From: Pseudobutyrivibrio ruminis
Lineage (GTDB): Bacteria > Bacillota > Clostridia > Lachnospirales > Lachnospiraceae
DNA: 64,000 bases
NCBI GenBank assembly: GCA_015057315.1
Contig: SVER01000003.1
Coordinates: 1 to 64,000, forward strand
Reading direction: 5' to 3'
Below the pieces are notes generated by a model that saw only the letters and a program-made list of their open reading frames with translations, was not told where the DNA came from and searched no databases. Positions 8,578 through 17,042 of the stretch are shown here, piece by piece (position 1 is the first letter of the stretch; each line of letters opens with the position of its first letter). Position numbers and translations under genes: made by a program.

Positions 8578-10764
8578 ATGAAATCCAGGGATAGGAAAAT
8601 CCTTAGATTAATCAAAATTCAGATTGCATTGCTGCTTTTATTAATTGCAGGTGTTACCTACTATTACGTCAGTGGTTATGCAAAGACAGTCTCTGACCTA
8701 AAGACAGAGGCTAATCTTTTAGTGCGCAAATCTAATCCGAATACCTTTAGGCAGACAGAAACAAGTGAAGTTTATGATATAAATGGGGATACTATTTCTG
8801 TGCTAAAGGGGGAAAAGGATGTCTATTATATCACCTATGAACAAATTCCAGAGGATGCCGTAAAAGCCCTTATTTCCATTGAGGACAAGAAGTTTTTTAG
8901 CCACGATGGTGTGGATTATAGGGCTATAGCAAGAGCCTGCTATGTGATGCTTAAGGATAAAGAGATGACCCAGGGTGGAAGTACTATTACAATGCAGCTG
9001 GCGAGGACTATATTTTTAAGTAATGAAAAGACCTGGCAGCGAAAGATTGAAGAAATTTATATAGCCTCAGAGCTTGAGAAAAAGTATTCTAAGGAGGAAA
9101 TTCTGGAATTTTATCTTAACAATGTGTATTTTGCTAATGGCTATTATGGCATAGAGGCTGCCGCAAAGGGGTATTTCAGTAAAGATATATCAGAGCTTGA
9201 TTTGGCAGAGATTTGTTATTTGCTGGCCATTCCAAATTCTCCTACTTATTACGATCCAGTAGTGAATCCAGATAATACCATCAAAAGAAAGAACTTGATT
9301 TTGAAAGCCATGAAGGATGATGGAATTATAGCGGAAAAACAATATGAGGATGCCAAGGATGAGGTTATAAGCCTGACTCGCCCAGATAGTATAAAGAATA
9401 ATTATGTTGAAACTTACGTATATACATGTGCTACCAGAGCTTTAATGGCACAAAATGGATTTGAATTTAAGACGGATTTCAAAAATGATGATGCAAAAAA
9501 AGCATACGAAAAGGCTTATGATGAAGCCTATAATGAGGCAAATAAAAGCTTATTTACAGCTGGATACAGAATATATACGTCCATTGATTTAAAGATGCAG
9601 CAGCAGCTACAGGACTCCATAGACCATCAGCTAGAGGAATTTACCGATGTAAATGAAGAAGGAATCTATGCTCTACAATCAGCAGGGGTATGCATTGATA
9701 ATGAAACAGGAATGGTAAATGCTATAGTGGGCGGTAGAAGCCAGGAAGTAAACGGCTATACGCTAAATCGTGCATTCCAAAGCTTTAGGCAGCCAGGAAG
9801 CTCCATAAAACCTTTAAATGTGTATACGCCAGCATTAGAGATGGGGTACACTCCAGATTCCATTGTTATAGATGAGAAGCTAGAGGATGGTCCTGAAAAT
9901 GCCAGTGGAAAATACAGTGGAGAGATAACTTTAAGGCAGGCAGTAGCTGCCTCTAAGAACACAATAGCGTGGCAATTATATACAGAAATAACGCCAGATA
10001 AAGGTATGAGCTATCTTAAAGATATGGGCTTTAGTCATATTGAAAAAGAAGACTATGGAATGGCTGCATGTCTGGGTGGATTAACTGTAGGAGTCAGTCC
10101 ACTTGAGATGGCAAAAGGATATGCGACCATAGAAAATGATGGATATACGAGAGAACCGACCTGTATTTCAAAGATATTAGACGCTAAAGGAAATACAATC
10201 TACGAGGTAAATCAGGAAGATATTAAAATATATGAAGAAAATGATGCACGAAACATGACAGATATGCTACAATCTGTATTGACTGACGGCACGGCAAGGG
10301 GTGTATCACTTGGTGATATGCCTGCAGCAGGCAAGACAGGTACTACCAATGATAACAGAGATGGATGGTTTGTTGGATACACTAAGTATTATACCACCAG
10401 TATCTGGGTAGGCTATGATCAGCCTAAGAAGGTGCCAGGGCTTACCGGCTCTTCATATCCAGCTGCTATCTGGCAGGATTTTATGCTGGCTATTCATGAG
10501 GGTAAGGTGCCGGCAGAGTTTAAAAAGCCTGCAGTGTTTACAGGTCCACAGGAGCAGGAAGAAGATCCAGAGGCTGACTTGGAAGAAGGCGAGGAGCCTT
10601 ATGGTGAATTTGATGAAGAAAATCCTGAGGAAATCCCTGAAGAACAAACTTATCAGGTTATAACACAGACATTTGATGGTCCAGAGGTTCCTGAGGGGGC
10701 AATACCTGATAATGCTACAGATGTACAGATTACTACCACAACTGAACCGGTGGTTGAAGAATAG
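8578..10764 (+). CDS. Class A penicillin-binding protein (PBP1a-like glycosyltransferase/transpeptidase)
   Basis: This 728-residue bifunctional enzyme polymerises and cross-links peptidoglycan outside the membrane. A basic N-terminus and one membrane segment (about 13-33) anchor it. The GT51 domain shows E102 in IEDKKFFSHDG and QGGSTITMQLAR (132-143). The transpeptidase domain has the three penicillin-binding motifs: S408-SIK411, S459-KN461 and K586-TGT589. After about residue 650 comes a very acidic E/P-rich tail, common in Lachnospiraceae PBPs but of unknown use. ATG 8578 was chosen because GGGGGT lies 7 bases before it; an in-frame TTG 15 bases upstream would place the ribosome site inside the gene. 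glcK follows after 27 bases, probably co-transcribed. Confidence 0.93.
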   Translation: MKSRDRKILRLIKIQIALLLLLIAGVTYYYVSGYAKTVSDLKTEANLLVRKSNPNTFRQTETSEVYDINGDTISVLKGEKDVYYITYEQIPEDAVKALISIEDKKFFSHDGVDYRAIARACYVMLKDKEMTQGGSTITMQLARTIFLSNEKTWQRKIEEIYIASELEKKYSKEEILEFYLNNVYFANGYYGIEAAAKGYFSKDISELDLAEICYLLAIPNSPTYYDPVVNPDNTIKRKNLILKAMKDDGIIAEKQYEDAKDEVISLTRPDSIKNNYVETYVYTCATRALMAQNGFEFKTDFKNDDAKKAYEKAYDEAYNEANKSLFTAGYRIYTSIDLKMQQQLQDSIDHQLEEFTDVNEEGIYALQSAGVCIDNETGMVNAIVGGRSQEVNGYTLNRAFQSFRQPGSSIKPLNVYTPALEMGYTPDSIVIDEKLEDGPENASGKYSGEITLRQAVAASKNTIAWQLYTEITPDKGMSYLKDMGFSHIEKEDYGMAACLGGLTVGVSPLEMAKGYATIENDGYTREPTCISKILDAKGNTIYEVNQEDIKIYEENDARNMTDMLQSVLTDGTARGVSLGDMPAAGKTGTTNDNRDGWFVGYTKYYTTSIWVGYDQPKKVPGLTGSSYPAAIWQDFMLAIHEGKVPAEFKKPAVFTGPQEQEEDPEADLEEGEEPYGEFDEENPEEIPEEQTYQVITQTFDGPEVPEGAIPDNATDVQITTTTEPVVEE

Positions 10765-10791
10765 TTTTAAAATGGAGGATACAAAAAAGAA

Positions 10792-11730
10792 ATGGCAAAT
10801 TATGGATTTGGACTTGATTTAGGCGGCACAACATGTAAATGTGGTTTATTTACAGCAACAGGAGAGCTTCTTGAGAAGTGGGAGGTTCCAACAGACACAT
10901 CTAACGGTGGTGTTAATATTCTTAAGGATTTGGCACAGACTGTTGTTAAGAAGATGGAAGAAAAGAATATTACATCTGACGATGTTCTTGGTGTAGGTAT
11001 TGGAATTCCAGGACCTGTTTCAGATGATGGTGTGGTTAATAGATGCGTAAACCTTGGATGGGGCGTATTCAATGTTGAGAAGGAATTTTCAGAGTACCTT
11101 GGTGGAATTAAGGTAAAAGCTGGTAATGATGCTAATGTGGCTGCTCTTGGTGAGTCTTGGATGGGTGCTGCTAAGGAGTACTCAAGCTCAGTAATGGTTA
11201 CACTTGGAACAGGTGTAGGTGGTGGCGTAATCCTTAACGATGACATTATCCCTGGCGCTCATGGTGCAGCAGGAGAGATAGGACATATCAGAGTTAATTA
11301 TACAGAGGAAAATACTTGCGGATGTGGCAATCACGGGTGCTTAGAGCAGTATTGCTCAGCTACAGGTATTGCACGTCTTGCTAAGATTAGATTGGCTCAG
11401 AACGATGATGAAAGCACACTTAGAAATGTAGAATCTCTTGATGCTAAGGCCGTATTTGACGAGGCTAAGAAGGGTGATACTGTTGCAAAGGAAATTGCAA
11501 AAAGAGCTTGTGAATATCTTGCACAGGGATTACAGGTAATTTCATGTGTAGTAAACCCAGAGGCATTTGTTATCGGTGGTGGAGTTTCTAAGGCTGGCCA
11601 GTACTTAATCGACGAAGTTGAGTACAGATTCAACCAGATTGCATTCCACGGTTGTAAGAATACAAAGATTGTACTTGCTACACTTGGAAATGATGCAGGT
11701 ATTTATGGAGCTATGAAGCTTATTCTATAA
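10792..11730 (+). CDS. glcK: ROK-family glucokinase
   Basis: This 312-residue protein phosphorylates glucose (or a related hexose) with ATP. The N-terminal phosphate motif LDLGGTT is at 9-14, the catalytic aspartate is D113 in GNDANVAALGE, and GTGVGGG (139-145) is the second ATP motif. The ROK zinc site is complete: H165 in GEIGHI with C176, C178 and C183 in CGCGNHGC. The signature GNHGCLEQY marks glucokinases rather than ROK repressors, and there is no N-terminal DNA-binding domain. The ribosome site GGAGG is 13 bases from the ATG, longer than usual. It follows the PBP gene in the same direction and ends at a bidirectional terminator. Confidence 0.92.
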   Translation: MANYGFGLDLGGTTCKCGLFTATGELLEKWEVPTDTSNGGVNILKDLAQTVVKKMEEKNITSDDVLGVGIGIPGPVSDDGVVNRCVNLGWGVFNVEKEFSEYLGGIKVKAGNDANVAALGESWMGAAKEYSSSVMVTLGTGVGGGVILNDDIIPGAHGAAGEIGHIRVNYTEENTCGCGNHGCLEQYCSATGIARLAKIRLAQNDDESTLRNVESLDAKAVFDEAKKGDTVAKEIAKRACEYLAQGLQVISCVVNPEAFVIGGGVSKAGQYLIDEVEYRFNQIAFHGCKNTKIVLATLGNDAGIYGAMKLIL

Positions 11731-11733
11731 TAA

Positions 11734-11764
11734 AACAGCCTTCCTCCAGAGGGGGAAGGCTGTT
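11734..11764. terminator. Bidirectional terminator between glcK and tetR (stub related to the double-terminator repeat)
   Basis: A perfect 11-bp stem, AACAGCCTTCC (11734-11744) with GGAAGGCTGTT (11754-11764), lies between convergent genes. Read on the minus strand it is followed by TTTTATTA and would stop tetR transcripts; on the plus strand only TT follows, so it is weaker. Its GCCTTCC/GGGGGAAGGC ends match the ends of the larger repeats at 7.3 and 37.3 kb, so it may be a reduced copy. Confidence 0.75.
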
Positions 11765-11766
11765 AA

Positions 11767-12324
11767 TTACTTATTTACAATACCTGAGTATCCACTGCCT
11801 AATAGCTTGCTGGCAGTTTCAGTAAGTACAGAGAAATCTGTGTCGCGCCCAGCTAGCAGCCAATCCTTATAGATAGCTGTGATAGCCTTTGTATATGAGC
11901 GTACAATAGAAGGATACTTGGTCATAGAGAAGAATTTAGAAAATTCATCGCTCTTTAGAACAGTATCTACAACTTCGTTATAGAAGAATGCATAGTGCTC
12001 ATCACACATAAGCTTTTTTTCTACCTTAGAGCATGATTCAAGATATTTGTAGAAATAGGTAATACATCCCTCTAAATCAAGTTTTCTGGCGTACTCGCCA
12101 ATGTTATCTAAGATTTCTTTAGACATTTCTTCTTCAACCTCAGCAACTAAATCATCAAGTGAAGAATAATGTAAGTAAAATGTTTTTCTGTTAATTCCGG
12201 CTTTTTCAGTGAGGTCAGTGATAGAGATTTCATTGTAATTGCGGGTTAGCACTAAGTCATTAAAAGCTTTTCTGACTGCAGTTAGGGTTCTCCGCACCCT
12301 TAAATCTTTACTTCGTTCTCTCAT
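11767..12324 (-). CDS. TetR-family transcriptional regulator
   Basis: This 185-residue protein has an N-terminal TetR DNA-binding domain: residues 9-60 include ISITDLTEKAGINRKTFYLHY, the usual helix-turn-helix with the TFYxHF-like ending. The C-terminal part (about 80-180) is helical and should bind a small ligand and form the dimer; its pattern resembles the TetR_C_8/DhaS-type group, but the ligand cannot be named. AAGGAG is 7 bases before the ATG. The gene is divergent from the marR-ABC exporter operon with about 220 bases between the starts, so it could control that operon, itself, or both. Confidence 0.88.
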   Translation of the reverse strand: MRERSKDLRVRRTLTAVRKAFNDLVLTRNYNEISITDLTEKAGINRKTFYLHYSSLDDLVAEVEEEMSKEILDNIGEYARKLDLEGCITYFYKYLESCSKVEKKLMCDEHYAFFYNEVVDTVLKSDEFSKFFSMTKYPSIVRSYTKAITAIYKDWLLAGRDTDFSVLTETASKLLGSGYSGIVNK

Positions 12325-12452
12325 GTTTTCGCTCCTTTTTTTCTATTATTAATTATTTATACTGACAAAATAATAGATTCATACTCTTTGTCTACTATAC
12401 CACGTAATAAACCCCTCGTGGAATTTTTAATAGTTTTTTTAGAATTTGTTTA

Positions 12453-12481
12453 TTGAATGAACACAAATTGACGTGTATAAT
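12453..12481 (+). promoter_or_regulatory. Promoter of the marR-ABC exporter operon
   Basis: TTGAAT (12453-12458) and a perfect TATAAT (12476-12481) are separated by exactly 17 bases. Transcription should start near 12488, at the edge of the first operator-like palindrome. Confidence 0.7.
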
Positions 12482-12489
12482 ACGAAATA

Positions 12490-12526
12490 GTTCGAATTCG
12501 GACAATACGGATTCGGACATTCCGAA
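12490..12526 (+). promoter_or_regulatory. Two operator-like palindromes for the MarR regulator
   Basis: Just after the likely transcription start there are two related inverted repeats: GTTCGAATTCGGAC (12490-12503, two mismatched pairs) and TTCGGA-CAT-TCCGAA (12512-12526, perfect arms). A third half-site, ATCGGACG, follows at about 12527. Position in the early leader and the shared TTCGGA half-site fit repression by the MarR protein encoded next. That pairing is inferred. Confidence 0.6.
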
Positions 12527-12545
12527 ATCGGACGAAAGGAGAGAC

Positions 12546-13028
12546 ATGGATCATAAAGAATTTGACAGTAGAATACATTTAGGGTTCCTTTGTGATTGCC
12601 TTAGCAGAGAGGTGAAGAACGCCGTAAATAGAGGCCTTAAGGAAGATAATGGCGAAAGCGCTTCTTCTAAAAATGGTTGGTTATTGGGCTATATAACACG
12701 TCAAAGTGAACCTGTATTTCAGAAGGATTTGGAAAGCATTTTTCATCTACCAAAGTCTACATTAGCAGATATGATACAGCTTCTTGAAAAAGATAATTTG
12801 ATTAAAAAGGTTCCTGTAGATGGTGACGGCAGAAAAAAGCAGATTGTTGTTACCGAGAAAGGACAGCAGCAGATTCTTAGGGATGAAGCTAAGATTATGG
12901 AAGTCGAGGATTTTATGGAAGAGGGCATATCTAGTGAGGATATGGATACTGTAGTCAAGGTTCTTGATAGATTGCAGCAGAACGTAAGAAAGTATAAATC
13001 ACATATAGTACTAAAAAAGGAGGACTAG
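12546..13028 (+). CDS. MarR-family transcriptional regulator
   Basis: This 160-residue protein has a MarR winged helix: helices around residues 40-90 hold PVFQKDLESIFHLPKSTLADMIQLLEKDNLIKK split over the recognition region, followed by the wing VDGDGRKKQIVVTEKG (about 92-107) that matches the MarR consensus DxRxxxxxLTxxG. The start is ATG 12546 with AAGGAG directly upstream; an earlier in-frame start lies inside the promoter and cannot be used. The stop is 3 bases before the ABC transporter start. As in many marR-exporter operons it probably represses its own operon until a toxic compound binds. Confidence 0.9.
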   Translation: MDHKEFDSRIHLGFLCDCLSREVKNAVNRGLKEDNGESASSKNGWLLGYITRQSEPVFQKDLESIFHLPKSTLADMIQLLEKDNLIKKVPVDGDGRKKQIVVTEKGQQQILRDEAKIMEVEDFMEEGISSEDMDTVVKVLDRLQQNVRKYKSHIVLKKED

Positions 13029-13031
13029 ATA

Positions 13032-14795
13032 TTGGTTAAGAGATTATTACAGGAGACTAAAGAGTACACTCTTTCAGCCATACTTACGCCTGTATTTATG
13101 ATTCTCGAGGTAGCAATGGAAATGATAATACCACTTCTTATTGCAGACCTGGTGGATAAGGGCGTGGAAGCTGGAAACATGAGCGAGATTTATCGCATAG
13201 GTGGATACATGCTTATCTGTGCGGTAATAGGACTTTTCGGAGGCGTTATGGGTGGTGTCCTTGGTTCCAAGGCATCAGCAGGATTAGCTAAGAACCTTCG
13301 TAACAAGATGTTTGAGAATATCCAGACATATTCATTTGAGAATATTGATAAGTATTCAACAGCAGGTCTTGTAACACGTCTTACAACAGATGTAACAAAT
13401 GTGCAGAACGCCTTTATCATGGTTCTTAGAATGGGATTTAGAGCCCCAGTAACAGTTGTTGTTGCTATGGTTCTTTCATTCAGAATCAATGCCCGCCTTG
13501 CATCAAACTTTTTAATTGCAATGATTATTATCCTTGCATTCATGGGATTTGTAATGTTTAAGACAAGAAAGCTTTTTGAAATATTGTTCAGAAAGTATGA
13601 TGATTTGAACGCATCAGTTCAGGAAAACATTACTGGTATCAGAGTAGTTAAGGCATACGTTAGAGAGGCTTACGAAAAGACAAAGTTCACAACAGCCAGC
13701 CAGGGCATTTATAAGGCAGCCACATCTGCAGAAAAGATGATTGCTACAACAATGCCAATGATGAACTTCGTTGTATATGTATGTATCATCTTAATCAGCT
13801 GGTTCGGTGCGCACTTCATCGTTGTTGATGGCACACTTACAACAGGTGAGCTTGTATCATTGTTCTCATATTGCATGAACATTCTTATGTCACTTATGTT
13901 CTTCGCTATGATTTTTATCATGATTACAATGTCAGTAGCCAGCATCAAGCGTATCTACGAGGTACTTGAAGAAAAGACTACAATCACAAACGGCGAGAAC
14001 CCAATCTACGACGTGCCAGACGGTTCAATCCAGTTCAAGGATGTAGTATTTGGTTATAATAAGACAGCTGAAAGACCAGTACTCGACCACGTAAATCTTG
14101 AGATTAAGTCAGGTGAGACTATTGGTGTGCTTGGTGGAACAGGTTCAGCAAAATCAACACTTGTATCTATGATCTCACGTCTTTACGATGTGGACGAAGG
14201 CGAGGTAATCGTTGGTGGCCACAATGTAAAGGATTATGATGTGGAGACAATCAGAAACCAGGTTTCTGTAGTGCTTCAGAACAACGTGCTGTTCTCAGGT
14301 ACTATTGCAGAAAACCTTAGATGGGGCGACAAGAATGCAACAGATGAAGAAGTAAGACGTGCAGCAAAGCTTGCCTGCGCAGACGAATTTATCGAGAAGT
14401 TCCCAGATGGCTATGATACTTACATCGAGCAGGGCGGAACTAACGTATCTGGTGGCCAGCGTCAGAGACTTTGTATCGCCAGAGCTCTTCTTAAGAAGCC
14501 AAGAATTCTTATCCTTGATGATTCTACATCTGCTGTTGATACAGCAACAGATGCAAGTATTAGACGTGCTTTCAGAGAAGAGATTCCAAACACAACAAAG
14601 CTTATTATCGCTCAACGTATTTCATCAGTAATGGATGCAGATAGAATCATTGTTATGGATGATGGTAAGGTTAACGATTTTGGCACTCATGATGAGCTTA
14701 TGGCCAGAAATGAAATCTACAAAGAAATATTTGAGCAGCAGACAGGCGCCGGCAGCGGCGACTTCGATAAAGCAGAGGAAGGAGGCGAGGACTAA
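13032..14795 (+). CDS. ABC exporter half-transporter with degenerate ATP site (heterodimer subunit 1)
   Basis: This 587-residue protein has a six-helix exporter transmembrane domain (about 15-305) and a nucleotide-binding domain. Walker A reads GGTGSAKST (368-376): A373 replaces the glycine before the lysine. Walker B has D496-D497, where the catalytic glutamate should be at 497. The signature is VSGGQRQR. In TM287/288- and BmrCD-type exporters one subunit has exactly such a D-for-E change and pairs with an active partner, which the next gene supplies. The start is TTG at 13032, 8 bases after AGGAGG. Substrate is unknown; a drug or toxic lipid is likely. Codons are enriched in third-position C, suggesting strong expression. 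Confidence 0.92.
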   Translation: MVKRLLQETKEYTLSAILTPVFMILEVAMEMIIPLLIADLVDKGVEAGNMSEIYRIGGYMLICAVIGLFGGVMGGVLGSKASAGLAKNLRNKMFENIQTYSFENIDKYSTAGLVTRLTTDVTNVQNAFIMVLRMGFRAPVTVVVAMVLSFRINARLASNFLIAMIIILAFMGFVMFKTRKLFEILFRKYDDLNASVQENITGIRVVKAYVREAYEKTKFTTASQGIYKAATSAEKMIATTMPMMNFVVYVCIILISWFGAHFIVVDGTLTTGELVSLFSYCMNILMSLMFFAMIFIMITMSVASIKRIYEVLEEKTTITNGENPIYDVPDGSIQFKDVVFGYNKTAERPVLDHVNLEIKSGETIGVLGGTGSAKSTLVSMISRLYDVDEGEVIVGGHNVKDYDVETIRNQVSVVLQNNVLFSGTIAENLRWGDKNATDEEVRRAAKLACADEFIEKFPDGYDTYIEQGGTNVSGGQRQRLCIARALLKKPRILILDDSTSAVDTATDASIRRAFREEIPNTTKLIIAQRISSVMDADRIIVMDDGKVNDFGTHDELMARNEIYKEIFEQQTGAGSGDFDKAEEGGED

Positions 14796-16705
14796 TGCCT
14801 AGAGGACCACAACCAGGATCAGTACCAAAGCTGACAAAAGAACAGAAGGCCGCTAGACGTGGAGTGCTTGGCCGCCTTGTAAAATATGTTGGTGGAAGAT
14901 ATCCAATCCACCTTGTTGCAGTAGTAATCTGCATCTTCCTTTCGGTAATATGTAATGCCAAGGGAACAGCATTTATGCAGCAGCTTATCGATTCATACAT
15001 CCTTCCAATGCTAGAAAGCGGAAGCAAGGATTTTGGCCCACTTAAGGACGCCATATTCCATTTGATTGGATATTATGCAGTAGGTATCGCAGCAACATTT
15101 GCTTACAACTGGATTATGATTTTCGTAGGTCAGGGAACACTTAGAGACCTCCGTGATGAGATGTTTGAGAAGATGGAGGATTTACCAATCCGCTACTTCG
15201 ATACACATGCACACGGTGATGTAATGTCTATCTACACAAACGATATTGATACACTCCGTCAGATGATTTCACAGTCATTCCCACAGATGTTTAACAGTGC
15301 AATCACTATCGTAACAGTGTTTGTATACATGTTACTTCTTTCACCTACTCTTACAGGTGTAACAATAGCAATGATTGTTGTAATCATTCTTATTACAAAG
15401 ACACTTGCTGGTACATCAGGTAAGTACTTCCGTGAACAGCAGAAGGCACTTGGTGCAGTAAACGGTAACATCGAAGAAATCATGAATGGTCAGAAGGTAG
15501 TTAAGGTATTCTGCCATGAGGAAGAGGCAATTGAGAAATTCCAGGAGCTTAATGAGCAGCTTTACAACAACGCTTACAAGGCTAACAGACTTGCAAACTG
15601 CTTAGGACCAGTTAATGCTCAGATGGGTAACGTAAACTACGTAATCTGCGCGGTAGTAGGTGGTACACTTGCTCTTAACGGATGGACAGGCCTTACACTT
15701 GGAGCACTTGTATCATTCCTACAGTTTACCCGTTCATTTATCATGCCTATCATGCAGGTATCACAGCAGTTCCAGTCTATCGTACTTGCTATGGCTGGTG
15801 CCGAGCGTGTATTCGGTCTTATCGATGAAAAGCCAGAGACAGACGAAGGCTATGTAATGCTTGTAAATGCCAAGGAAGAAAATGGTGAGATTGTTGAGTG
15901 CGAGGAGCGTACAGGAATGTGGGCTTGGAAGCACTATCACAAGGCAGAGGGCACAACTACTTACGTGAAGCTTACTGGTGACATTGTATTTGATGATGTA
16001 GATTTCGCTTACAACCCAGATAAGACGGTACTTCACAACATCAAGCTGTTCGCAACACCAGGCCAGAAGATTGCCTTTGTTGGTGCAACAGGTGCAGGTA
16101 AGACAACAATCACAAACCTTATCAACAGATTCTACGACATCGCTGATGGTAAAATCAGATACGATGGAATCAACATTAACAAGATTAAGAAGGCAGATTT
16201 ACGTCGTTCACTTGGTATCGTGCTTCAGGATACACACCTGTTTACAGGCACTATCGCTGATAACATACGCTACGGAAAGCTGGATGCAACTGAAGAAGAG
16301 GTTATTGCAGCAGCTAAGCTTGCTAATGCAGATAGCTTTATCCGCAGATTGCCACAGGGCTATGATACAGTTATCAAGGGTGACGGTGGAAACCTTTCAC
16401 AGGGACAGAGACAGCTGCTTGCCATTGCCCGTGCTGCAATTGCAGATCCACCAGTGCTTATCCTTGATGAGGCTACATCATCTATCGATACCCGTACAGA
16501 GAAGATTGTACAGGATGGTATGGATAAGCTGATGCACGGACGTACCACATTTGTTATCGCCCACAGACTTTCAACAATCAGAAACTCTGATTGCATCATG
16601 GTTCTTGACCAGGGCCGTATCATTGAGCGAGGCAACCACGAGGAGCTTATCGCTGAAGGTGGTAAGTACTACCAGTTATATACAGGAAAGATTCAAAATG
16701 CTTAA
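14795..16705 (+). CDS. ABC exporter half-transporter with catalytic ATP site (heterodimer subunit 2)
   Basis: This 636-residue partner subunit starts within the stop codon of the previous gene (TAATG), so translation is coupled. A 45-residue basic N-terminal extension precedes the six-helix membrane domain. Walker A is canonical GATGAGKTT (430-438), and E559 in LILDEATSSID is the catalytic base. Its signature is LSQGQRQ, the variant seen in the partner of degenerate subunits. A roughly 40-residue insertion rich in charged residues (about 350-390, containing ECEERTGMWAWKHYHK) sits between membrane and nucleotide-binding domains, an oddity of this subfamily. A strong terminator follows. Confidence 0.92.
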   Translation: MPRGPQPGSVPKLTKEQKAARRGVLGRLVKYVGGRYPIHLVAVVICIFLSVICNAKGTAFMQQLIDSYILPMLESGSKDFGPLKDAIFHLIGYYAVGIAATFAYNWIMIFVGQGTLRDLRDEMFEKMEDLPIRYFDTHAHGDVMSIYTNDIDTLRQMISQSFPQMFNSAITIVTVFVYMLLLSPTLTGVTIAMIVVIILITKTLAGTSGKYFREQQKALGAVNGNIEEIMNGQKVVKVFCHEEEAIEKFQELNEQLYNNAYKANRLANCLGPVNAQMGNVNYVICAVVGGTLALNGWTGLTLGALVSFLQFTRSFIMPIMQVSQQFQSIVLAMAGAERVFGLIDEKPETDEGYVMLVNAKEENGEIVECEERTGMWAWKHYHKAEGTTTYVKLTGDIVFDDVDFAYNPDKTVLHNIKLFATPGQKIAFVGATGAGKTTITNLINRFYDIADGKIRYDGININKIKKADLRRSLGIVLQDTHLFTGTIADNIRYGKLDATEEEVIAAAKLANADSFIRRLPQGYDTVIKGDGGNLSQGQRQLLAIARAAIADPPVLILDEATSSIDTRTEKIVQDGMDKLMHGRTTFVIAHRLSTIRNSDCIMVLDQGRIIERGNHEELIAEGGKYYQLYTGKIQNA

Positions 16706-16709
16706 AATA

Positions 16710-16748
16710 AAGGCTGTAGTTGATAGAGATATCAACTACAGCCTTTTT
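16710..16748 (+). terminator. Strong intrinsic terminator of the marR-ABC operon
   Basis: A perfect 16-bp stem (16710-16725 with 16730-16745) with loop GAGA runs into a short T run. It starts 4 bases after the stop codon. Confidence 0.93.
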
Positions 16749-16778
16749 GTGAACTAGGTTTTTAAAGATATTTAAATA

Positions 16779-16787
16779 TGCTATAAT
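16779..16787 (+). promoter_or_regulatory. Extended -10 promoter of the antitoxin-fic pair
   Basis: TG-C-TATAAT is a perfect extended -10 element. The -35 region is only a T-rich stretch. It gives the toxin-antitoxin pair its own transcript. Confidence 0.6.
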
Positions 16788-16873
16788 AAAATCATATTTT
16801 GAGGGTAAGAAGTGAATATTTAGGGGAATGGTTAGAAAATATGGAAATTAGACCGATAAACAAGGAGAGACTA

Positions 16874-17038
16874 ATGTCCACAGATGAGAAAATCGCTAGT
16901 GTATCAGCTTCTTTTGCGATGGAGGATATGATTCTGACACCTCAGGAGCTAGAGCGAGGCAGAATGATTATTGAAAATGAGGTTGATGTAGAGGATGTAG
17001 TCCGTGAGATTACATCAAGGTATGTTTCAGTAGGATAA
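16874..17038 (+). CDS. VbhA-like antitoxin of a Fic toxin
   Basis: This 54-residue protein precedes a Fic gene by 4 bases, the standard position of VbhA-type antitoxins. In class I Fic systems the small partner inserts a helix with the motif [S/T]xxxE[G/N] and its glutamate blocks ATP binding in the Fic active site. Here S13-FAM-E17 fits, with D18 in place of G/N. The rest (LTPQELERGRMII, then EVDVEDVVREI) resembles the C-terminal half of the family. ATG 16874 is chosen for its AAGGAG ribosome site; an in-frame ATG at 16841 would add 11 residues but lacks a good site. Confidence 0.75.
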   Translation: MSTDEKIASVSASFAMEDMILTPQELERGRMIIENEVDVEDVVREITSRYVSVG

Positions 17039-17042
17039 GCCT

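Noticed and set aside
12453-12545. A longer start for the MarR gene in the same frame
   Set aside because: It would lie within the -35 to leader region of a very good promoter; ATG 12546 has a proper ribosome site and gives a normal MarR N-terminus.
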